Notes under the pieces: generated by a model | Told to the model about the DNA's origin: nothing | Seen by the model: only the letters and a program-made list of their open reading frames with translations | Databases searched by the model: none | Translations under genes and position numbers: made by a program | Part shown: piece by piece, positions 31,034 to 37,112 of the stretch | Layout of the letters: each line of letters starts with the position of its first letter | Position numbering within the stretch: the first letter of the stretch is position 1 | Assembly (NCBI RefSeq): GCF_022808615.1 | Contig: NZ_JAKZKS010000017.1 | Location: 1 to 37,112, forward strand | Source: Bacillus sp. FJAT-47783 | GTDB taxonomy: Bacteria > Bacillota > Bacilli > Bacillales > Aeribacillaceae | Direction: 5' to 3' | Length of the DNA: 37,112 bases

Positions 31034-32341
31034 ATGAAACGGCTTACTGATCATTTAATCGTGATTTCATTTGATTGCCTATCCTCTCTAGACTTTCCGA
31101 TGTTAGAGAAACTCCCCCATTTTCAAGAGTTTTTGAAAAACGGAGCTTATTGTCAGTACGTTGAAACGATTTATCCTTCTGTCACCTATCCTTGTCATAC
31201 ATCAATCGTTACAGGTAATTTTCCGCACCGTCACGGAGTTATAAATAATACGTTTCTTCAGCCTAGAGCTATTTCTCCTGACTGGTATTGGCACCGGAAG
31301 CACATAAAAGGTACGACACTTTATGATGAAGCGAAAAAAGCGGGTTTAAAAACAGCCGCTTTTTTATGGCCTGTTACGGCTAAAGCCAAAATCGATTATA
31401 ATATGCCCGAAATTTTTGCAAATCGATCTTGGCACCATCAAATCCCTGTCTCTTTATGGAATGGTAGTGCACTCTTTCAACTCGAAATGAACTTCAAATT
31501 CGGGAAAGTTCGCAAAGGGCTTCGTCAACCTGAACTGGATGATTTTGTGCTTGATTCAACGGTTCATACGATAAAAGCACAAAAACCAAATTTATTGCTC
31601 GTTCATTTTACCGATTTAGATACACAGCGACATTATCATGGATTCGCCTCAAATGAAGCATTTGCCGCTATTCGTCGTCATGATGTCCGCTTAGGAAGGA
31701 TTATACAAGCGTTAAAGGATTCTAGTATTTATGAAAAGTCTACGATAGTCGCATTAGGTGATCATAGCGCCTTCGATCACTCAAAAGCGGTTAAACCAAA
31801 TGTCTTACTTAAAGAACAAGGACTCATTCAAGTTAACGACAATGGAAAGATTATCGATTGGAAAGCTTATTGCAAAAGTTGTGATGGTTCCGCCTATATT
31901 TATGTGAAAGATGAGCGCGATCTTGAAACGAAAAAAATGGTTCGAAGCCTTTTTGAAACGTTAGTTCAAGATGAAAATAGTGGTATTGAACGCGTCATTT
32001 CAGGAAGTGAAGCTGCTTTAAAAGGGGCTGATGGGAAGGCGTTCCTGATGATAGCAGCACGAAAAAACTATTATCTTACTGAATATTTGAGCGGTGAATT
32101 TATCGATACGATCACCGAAACAGATGTCCAGGAAAGGCGTTATACGTTTGCGAGTCATGGGTATTCTCCTGAAAAAGATCAATATACAACGGTTCTGATG
32201 ACGAATGGAAAAGGTATTCGTTCCAATACAGTAATTCCTTATATGCGTCTTATTGACGAAGGCCCCACATTTGCTCGCCTACTTGGTCTTGACTTAGGAA
32301 ATACCGATGGACAAATAATCGAACAATTATTAACTATGTAA
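31034..32341 (+). CDS. Ectonucleotide pyrophosphatase/phosphodiesterase family protein
   Basis: This 435-residue enzyme belongs to the alkaline-phosphatase-like fold (type I phosphodiesterase/NPP, PF01663). FDCLSSLDFPMLEKLPHFQE gives the first metal Asp, YPSVTYPCHTSIVTGNFPHR the Thr nucleophile in the T-Y-P-C-H-T motif, HFTDLDTQRHYHG an Asp and His, and GDHSAFDHSK the final Asp-His metal site. Members hydrolyse phosphodiesters or nucleotide-derived phosphates; the substrate is unknown. There is no signal peptide or membrane anchor, so it is cytoplasmic. I start at ATG 31034 behind GGAGG (31023-31027). It is followed after 85 bases by the YxiO gene. Confidence 0.9.
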   Translation: MKRLTDHLIVISFDCLSSLDFPMLEKLPHFQEFLKNGAYCQYVETIYPSVTYPCHTSIVTGNFPHRHGVINNTFLQPRAISPDWYWHRKHIKGTTLYDEAKKAGLKTAAFLWPVTAKAKIDYNMPEIFANRSWHHQIPVSLWNGSALFQLEMNFKFGKVRKGLRQPELDDFVLDSTVHTIKAQKPNLLLVHFTDLDTQRHYHGFASNEAFAAIRRHDVRLGRIIQALKDSSIYEKSTIVALGDHSAFDHSKAVKPNVLLKEQGLIQVNDNGKIIDWKAYCKSCDGSAYIYVKDERDLETKKMVRSLFETLVQDENSGIERVISGSEAALKGADGKAFLMIAARKNYYLTEYLSGEFIDTITETDVQERRYTFASHGYSPEKDQYTTVLMTNGKGIRSNTVIPYMRLIDEGPTFARLLGLDLGNTDGQIIEQLLTM

Positions 32342-32426
32342 AAGATTTATAAAATTTTTCCTATTAATGATTTTGGAAACGATCTTTCTAGTAAAATAAT
32401 AGTACGGTTTACAAAGGGGGCTTCTC

Positions 32427-33707
32427 ATGAAACGCTTTTCAAAAGAGGAAAAAAGTTGGATTTTTTATGATTGGGCAAATTCTGCTTATTCTGTTATTAT
32501 TACAACCGCTATTTTCCCGCTATTTTATAAAGCAGCCGCTACCAATACTGGTGTTAGTGCGGCTAACTCTACAGCCTATTTAGGCTATACGATTGCCATT
32601 GCTACGCTTATTTTAGCTATGCTTGGGCCTATTTTAGGAACAATTGCAGACTATCAAGGTTTGAAGAAGAAATTCTTTACTTTTTTCTTCGTTCTTGGTG
32701 TCACCATGACAGCTATGCTTGCCTTCATTCCAAGTGATCAATGGCTGCTTTTACTGATTTGTTATACGATCGCGACTGTTGGTTCAGCAGGTGCGAATGT
32801 GTTTTACGACGCCTTTTTAGTAGATGTAACGACTGAAAAGCGGATGAATCGAGTGTCCTCTTTCGGATTTGGATTAGGATACATTGGGAGTACGATTCCT
32901 TTTATTATTAGTATTGCTATTATTATTTTTTCTCAAGACGGCATACTGCCGATTACGACAACGGCAGCAAGTAAGATTGCCTTTTTCATTACCGCTGTTT
33001 GGTGGTGTGTATTCACCATACCAATGTTTAAAAATGTTTACCAAATTCATTATATAGAACGAGAACCTAAGCCGGTTTTGAATAGCTTTAAACGACTTGT
33101 GAAAACGGTAAAGGAAATTAAAAAATACCGTCCCCTCTTTTTATTTTTACTCGCCTATTTTTTCTATATTGATGGAGTAGGAACCGTTATTTCCATGTCT
33201 ACTGCATATGGAACCGATTTAGGAATTGGCGCAACAGATCTCCTTATTATTTTGTTTGTCACACAAGTAGTGGCTGCACCGTTTGCCATCCTATATGGTA
33301 AATTAGCTGAGAAATTTACTGGAAAGAAAATGCTTTACGTAGGAATTGTTGTTTATATCATTGTGTGTATTTATGCTTACTTCCTAAAAACAACGCTGGA
33401 CTTTTGGATATTAGCGATGCTTGTCGCTTCATCACAAGGAGGTATTCAAGCTTTGAGTCGTTCTTATTTTGCAAAGCTTGTACCGAAAAAGAATGCGAAC
33501 GAATTTTTCGGATTCTATAATATCTTTGGAAAATTTGCCTCCATCACGGGTCCTCTATTAGTTGGCCTTACCGCTCAAGTAACTGGACATTCGAATATGG
33601 GTGTCTTTAGTCTAATTATTCTTTTTGTACTCGGTGGAATCATCCTAACCTTTGTGCCTGAACCGGAGGATATTTCACGACACGAGGATGCTACAGTAAA
33701 CGTTTAA
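32427..33707 (+). CDS. yxiO: YxiO/Atg22-like MFS transporter
   Basis: This 426-residue, 12-helix major facilitator of the UMF1/vacuole effluxer (Atg22) family starts with MKRFSKEEKSWIFYDWANSA followed by YSVIITTAIFPLFY, the diagnostic D-W-A-N-S-x-Y motif of bacterial YxiO. The helix 2-3 loop is GTIADYQGLKKKF. Later segments include VASSQGGIQALSRSYFAKLV and GFYNIFGKFASITGPLLVGL. The yeast homologue exports amino acids from the vacuole; the substrate of YxiO is not established. A ribosome binding site AAAGGGGG precedes the ATG, and it may be translated after the phosphodiesterase. Confidence 0.9.
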   Translation: MKRFSKEEKSWIFYDWANSAYSVIITTAIFPLFYKAAATNTGVSAANSTAYLGYTIAIATLILAMLGPILGTIADYQGLKKKFFTFFFVLGVTMTAMLAFIPSDQWLLLLICYTIATVGSAGANVFYDAFLVDVTTEKRMNRVSSFGFGLGYIGSTIPFIISIAIIIFSQDGILPITTTAASKIAFFITAVWWCVFTIPMFKNVYQIHYIEREPKPVLNSFKRLVKTVKEIKKYRPLFLFLLAYFFYIDGVGTVISMSTAYGTDLGIGATDLLIILFVTQVVAAPFAILYGKLAEKFTGKKMLYVGIVVYIIVCIYAYFLKTTLDFWILAMLVASSQGGIQALSRSYFAKLVPKKNANEFFGFYNIFGKFASITGPLLVGLTAQVTGHSNMGVFSLIILFVLGGIILTFVPEPEDISRHEDATVNV

Positions 33708-33733
33708 AGAAACGATAAGCCTTTTTACACTAA

Positions 33734-33777
33734 AAAAGTGTAGATTGTTCAATTATTTTTCATCAATCTACACTTTT
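33734..33777. terminator. Bidirectional terminator between yxiO and a coiled-coil gene
   Basis: Perfect 14-base arms AAAAGTGTAGATTG (33734-33747) and CAATCTACACTTTT (33764-33777) have T-rich and A-rich outer ends. Confidence 0.85.
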
Positions 33778-33881
33778 AATATTTTACTAGTTAGTGTCCT
33801 AGCTAATGAGCTGAAAGGTTCCCTTAATTACAATTTAACTCAATCCATAAGTTTTAAAAATTCGATATCATAAAGAAGGAC

Positions 33882-34175
33882 TCAGCCTTTAAACCTGAAC
33901 CCTTTTTCCAAACTATTCAATTTTGCATCGTGTTTCCCTGTTTTCTCGCTTAAATAGTCTATATCAATTTTGAAATTCTTCATTTGTCCTGATACTAATT
34001 TAAAAATCTCTTTATGCTCTTCTAAATTTTCTTCAACCTGTTTAAATCCATTTCTCGTTTCTGAAGAAAGATTATCCATTTTTTCTTCAAGACGGGCTTG
34101 ACTCTTTTCAAGACGGATTTGACCTTGTTTTAATAATTCTAAAGATTCAAGGATAGCATCTAGTTTGTTCTCCAT
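33882..34175 (-). CDS. Small coiled-coil protein
   Basis: This 97-residue soluble protein is charged and helical, with heptad spacing throughout: LDAILESLELLKQGQIRLEK, then SQARLEEKMDNLSSETRNGF and KQVEENLEEHKEIFKLVSGQ. GGAGGAG lies five bases before ATG 34175. It is similar in style to the heptad-repeat protein at 4748 (LEKSQARLEEK) but without tandem repeats. No enzymatic motif is seen; such proteins are widespread in Bacillus with unknown roles. Confidence 0.7.
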   Translation of the reverse strand: MENKLDAILESLELLKQGQIRLEKSQARLEEKMDNLSSETRNGFKQVEENLEEHKEIFKLVSGQMKNFKIDIDYLSEKTGKHDAKLNSLEKGFRFKG

Positions 34176-34199
34176 CTTTTCTCCTCCGAGTATTTTTCT

Positions 34200-34463
34200 T
34201 AATTATAACACCTATTCATGTTAAATATCATGGATTTATAAGAGATGTTCATCCTTTATCTGTATATGCCTAGATTGAATAATTAGTTTAAGATCATGAA
34301 AACACTCAAGTTGTGAAAGAAAAGCCTAAGTAATGAGAATATGGTTAGTCCATTTACTATTTAAGTAAATGAAAAATCAACTTTTTAATATTGAAGAAGG
34401 CTGTCCCAAAATCCATATACGTACGTGGAGACATCCTTAATTCTAGATTCAATTAAAAAAATT
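34200..34463. other. Gene-free stretch
   Basis: A/T-rich DNA with no supported gene. On the minus strand TATAAT (about 34204-34209) could be the -10 of the coiled-coil gene. GGCTGTCCCAAAA (about 34400) is a motif common at insertion element or repeat edges in Bacillaceae; no matching end is visible. Confidence 0.35.
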
Positions 34464-36308
34464 TCATTCTATCGTACGGATAAAATAACACTCATTACAG
34501 ACTGGGAATTTAAACTGTGGTGATAAGCTTTTTCCACAGCTTCTACACGTTTTCTGTTTAATTAAATCACCTGTTTTTAAATGTTCATGAATTTTGTCAC
34601 TAATTTCTTCGCGGACTCTTTCCCAATAGTGCGCTTCTGTCACTTTTCCTAATTTGTATAAAAATAAAAGGTGCAGGCCAACTGACTTATACGATAATTC
34701 AAGCTCTTTTAGCCCAGTTTCTTTTATTTGCGGCTCCGGTATGTTCTCCCCTTCTACAATGGCTTCAAGTTTTTGCTTCCATTCCGCTCTTAGGGAAGGC
34801 TCGTTGGTGGAAAAAGGTAAATGTAAAAAGCTATATAAGTCAGCTACTGATAGCTTGGCTTCAATAATGGAACCTTCAACCATTTCGTATAATCGTTTTT
34901 CTTCTAATAACGTTGCTTTTTTCGTTCCGTTAGGGCTTTTAAATTGATCCCATAAGTAAAAAAATAATCCAAGATTCGAGGAGTATTTTTGAAACCTTTT
35001 AAGTACTCCTGTTGTTGGGGCAATTGAAAACCCTTGTAAAGGTTCATCTTCTTGTTCAAGAAGTCGAGTCATCAATTTCGATTCACTTTTAAACGACACT
35101 TTTCCGACATCATATATCCCTCTACGACCGGCACGTCCAGCTATTTGTTTAATTTCTTGGGATGTTAGCCTTCTTCTATTCGTACCGTCAAACTTATCAT
35201 TTTCTAAAAAGACAATTCGTCTAATCGGTAAGTTTAATCCCATTCCGATCGCATCAGTTGCTACAATGACGGTTGTTTCCCCTTTTATAAATCGCTGTAT
35301 CTGCTTTTTTCGTGTTTCTGGTGGCATGCTCCCATATATCATACTTACTTGCCGTCCGTTTCGCTTGAGCTCTGAAGCTGTTTCAAGGACACGTTTTCTG
35401 GAAAAACAAACGAGCGCATCTCCTTTTTGTGTATGGCTTATATGAAACGGCTGTGACTCTACCTCTAACGGAATGTCTCTTACATATTCATGAACATCTA
35501 CTTGTGACTCACCAAGAAGCTGGAGAATCATCGGTTTCGCATTGAAACTACAAACAATATGTACCTCTTTTGCATTTGCTTTTGTGATCGCTTTAAACCA
35601 GGAGAAGCCTCGGTCTTTATCCGCAGTCATTTGAGCCTCATCGATAACGACGACTTCATAGAAGTCTTTCTCATGAAACATTTCGACGGTACAAGATAAG
35701 TGCTCTGCATTCGGTACTTGCTTTTCCTCTTCTCCAGTTTTTAACGAGCACGGAACCCCATCTGCATTTAATTTTTCATATATTTCAAGTGCTAATAGTC
35801 TAAGCGGGGCTAGATAAATTCCACTGCTAGCTTCCTTCATCCGTTGTATCGCTTGGAACGTTTTACCGGTGTTTGTTTCACCAACATGAAGAACAAATTG
35901 TATATTGCGCCCGGCTGGCAGATTGTATTCCCCTCCGAAAATAACTTCAATCATCCGTTCTTCTTCTTCTTTTCGTTCTCTCTCAGCAATATCTTGATCA
36001 TAAATCTCTTGATGTTTCGCAAGATCAAATGGAATATCAATGAGTTTAATGAGATCAGATACGTATTCATCTAAAAAGTCATCAAAGAATTCAACACTAA
36101 TGTCAACAAACGGATTGTAGGCCGCTTCTTCTAAAACAGAGTTGGGTAATGTTTCATGAAAAGTGTTTACGTATTCATCAAATAGATGAGCAGGAAGCTT
36201 ACCTTTCAGCCAATTCGGTCCAAAGTCAAATAAATGATTCAATATCAGCCCTTCATATCGATCCATTATCTCTTCTTCGTAATAATATCTATGGTAGGCT
36301 AACTCCAT
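34464..36308 (-). CDS. Suv3-like SF2 RNA helicase, C-terminal part of a split gene
   Basis: The 614 residues comprise a helicase core and a zinc ribbon. Walker A is HVGETNTGKTF (about 141-151), then APLRLLALEIYEKL; Walker B is VVIDEAQMTADKDRGFSWFK (about 220-239, DEAQ). IVATDAIGMGLNLPIRRIVF is motif V and EIKQIAGRAGRRG motif VI. The D-E-A-Q-M and Q-I-A-G-R-A-G-R forms are those of the Suv3/mitochondrial degradosome helicase family. The C-terminus carries C-x-x-C-G and C-x-x-C, a zinc ribbon. The same frame continues upstream into the 36342-36914 frame through one TAA (36342-36344). The two probably formed one protein of about 816 residues. ATG 36308 has only a poor ribosome binding site, so efficient re-initiation is doubtful. 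Confidence 0.75.
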   Translation of the reverse strand: MELAYHRYYYEEEIMDRYEGLILNHLFDFGPNWLKGKLPAHLFDEYVNTFHETLPNSVLEEAAYNPFVDISVEFFDDFLDEYVSDLIKLIDIPFDLAKHQEIYDQDIAERERKEEEERMIEVIFGGEYNLPAGRNIQFVLHVGETNTGKTFQAIQRMKEASSGIYLAPLRLLALEIYEKLNADGVPCSLKTGEEEKQVPNAEHLSCTVEMFHEKDFYEVVVIDEAQMTADKDRGFSWFKAITKANAKEVHIVCSFNAKPMILQLLGESQVDVHEYVRDIPLEVESQPFHISHTQKGDALVCFSRKRVLETASELKRNGRQVSMIYGSMPPETRKKQIQRFIKGETTVIVATDAIGMGLNLPIRRIVFLENDKFDGTNRRRLTSQEIKQIAGRAGRRGIYDVGKVSFKSESKLMTRLLEQEDEPLQGFSIAPTTGVLKRFQKYSSNLGLFFYLWDQFKSPNGTKKATLLEEKRLYEMVEGSIIEAKLSVADLYSFLHLPFSTNEPSLRAEWKQKLEAIVEGENIPEPQIKETGLKELELSYKSVGLHLLFLYKLGKVTEAHYWERVREEISDKIHEHLKTGDLIKQKTCRSCGKSLSPQFKFPVCNECYFIRTIE

Positions 36309-36341
36309 TTCCTTGTTTAAATAATGTGAAAAGGTGATTCC

Positions 36342-36914
36342 TTAAGGTGAAGGAACAAGCTTCTTTTGTTCGAATTCAATCGCAATGTGCGAACCTAGTA
36401 AATAGCGAACATAAAGGTATAATTCTTCATAATGCTCGTTAAGGAGCTGTTCAATGTAATACTCAAGTTTTGCAATCATTTTTCGTTTTAACTCTCGTTT
36501 TTGCTGAGCTTTTATTCGGGCTAAATACGCTTTCCTTGCTTTTGTGTATCTTTCATTCCAAGTTTCCGATTGGTTTGAAAACTTTTGGTCTAACCAGCCA
36601 ATCAAATCAAATGGTTCCTCATTTCTTATTTCAGTACGAAAAAGTTGATTAATCAGCTTTTTCTTAACCCCCACTACGTCAAACCCTTTTTCTGACAAAT
36701 ACACCTTCTTTTCGGCATAAGTTGCATGGCTTCCTGCTGTGTTCAGCCATGAATTTAACCAAAGCTGGTCAATAAACGCTCCTCTTTCTCTTACGTATTG
36801 TTCATAGGAAGGAATGTGCTCTTTCTTTTCTAAATAGTGATCGATATCTTTCAAATCTATTGATTTTGTCCTCTTTATGGCCATTGAATAGTAATGGGCT
36901 AATATTTCGTTCAT
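36342..36914 (-). CDS. N-terminal part of the Suv3-like helicase (split by TAA)
   Basis: The 190 residues form an all-helical, charged domain without enzymatic motifs: MNEILAHYYSMAIKRTKSID, then EKKEHIPSYEQYVRERGAFI, FDLIGWLDQKFSNQSETWNE and YLYVRYLLGSHIAIEFEQKK. AAAGGAG lies eight bases before ATG 36914. The frame is identical to that of the downstream helicase: after TAA 36342-36344, codons GITFSHYLNKE lead directly to ATG 36308. This piece is probably the native N-terminal domain of the same protein and could be made as a free fragment. The family is known to me only through the helicase context. Confidence 0.7.
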   Translation of the reverse strand: MNEILAHYYSMAIKRTKSIDLKDIDHYLEKKEHIPSYEQYVRERGAFIDQLWLNSWLNTAGSHATYAEKKVYLSEKGFDVVGVKKKLINQLFRTEIRNEEPFDLIGWLDQKFSNQSETWNERYTKARKAYLARIKAQQKRELKRKMIAKLEYYIEQLLNEHYEELYLYVRYLLGSHIAIEFEQKKLVPSP

Positions 36915-36987
36915 GATAAAACTCCTTTACCATGTAGATAATTTTTCGTTATTTAATTTTATCAAATTTTTTCTTGAATCATAAATA

Positions 36988-37017
36988 AACGCTTGAGCGC
37001 ATCTTGTCTCAAGCGTT
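36988..37017 (-). terminator. Terminator of the gene at the right edge
   Basis: Perfect ten-base arms AACGCTTGAG (36988-36997) and CTCAAGCGTT (37008-37017) lie six bases beyond a minus-strand stop codon at 37023, followed on that strand by TTATTTATG. Confidence 0.6.
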
Positions 37018-37022
37018 ATCTT

Positions 37023-37112
37023 TCACAACATGTTCATGATGATTCGGATAAATAACGTGACCCCATCAATTTTTGTATTTCGTTTATGATTTTGTTTCTT
37101 GTTTAAAATAGA
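37023..37112 (-). CDS. C-terminus of a gene extending beyond the window
   Basis: One minus-strand frame is open from the window edge to TGA 37023-37025 (29 codons, ending TKIDGVTLFIRIIMNML). The other two minus-strand frames have stops close to the edge, and a terminator follows immediately. Too short to identify. Confidence 0.4.
   Translation of the reverse strand, partial: SILNKKQNHKRNTKIDGVTLFIRIIMNML

Overview
The window is low-GC DNA from an endospore-forming member of the Bacillaceae. The evidence is an alpha/beta-type small acid-soluble spore protein, a relic of a GerAB-type germination permease, a GltC-like regulator beside gdhA, a YxiO-like transporter, and strong Gram-positive ribosome binding sites with frequent TTG/GTG starts. 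I cannot place it below family level. No rRNA or tRNA gene was seen.

Layout. 1-0.7 kb: a scar in which the N-terminus of a XerS-like recombinase abuts hydrophobic debris. 0.8-2.1 kb: a DHFR/RibD-like reductase, a GNAT acetyltransferase and a 30-residue holin-like toxin peptide. 2.2-4.6 kb: a fused archaeo-eukaryotic primase and SF2 helicase of the type annotated as TOTE conflict system primase. 4.7-6.7 kb: a heptad-repeat coiled-coil gene with a premature stop, a TPR-like protein, a frameshifted DUF4275 gene and a membrane protein. 6.9-11.8 kb: a GAF/PucR-type regulator, an M20 amidohydrolase and a divergent AbgT transporter, most simply a p-aminobenzoyl-glutamate (or other N-acyl-glutamate) uptake and cleavage unit. 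11.9-13.2 kb: relics and a DUF1992 gene. 13.4-17 kb: acetoacetyl-CoA synthetase, a small unknown protein (copy 1 of a paralogous pair), a tiny exported peptide and an orphan BluB. 17.8-19.8 kb: a TetR regulator with an operator but a dead target, then DUF5692.

20-27 kb is a graveyard of mobile DNA. It holds a selO relic, a frameshifted plasmid repL with its operator, a truncated MobV relaxase with oriT, hairpin-rich plasmid-like DNA, paralog copy 2, a Tn3 transposase C-terminus, the 3' end of a group II intron, a secreted protein with a 33-residue membrane peptide, and a frameshifted serine recombinase joined to a truncated DUF3784 gene. It looks like an integrated and decayed mobilisable plasmid plus transposons.

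27.2-37.1 kb is mostly ordinary chromosome: a VOC protein, a SASP, gltC/gdhA (divergent), an NPP-type phosphodiesterase, YxiO and a coiled-coil protein. It ends with a Suv3-like RNA helicase whose reading frame is split by one in-frame TAA.

A recurring theme is recent gene breakage by single events: in-frame stops at 622, 5087 and 36342, and homopolymer frameshifts at about 6184 and 21057. Re-sequencing would show whether these are real.
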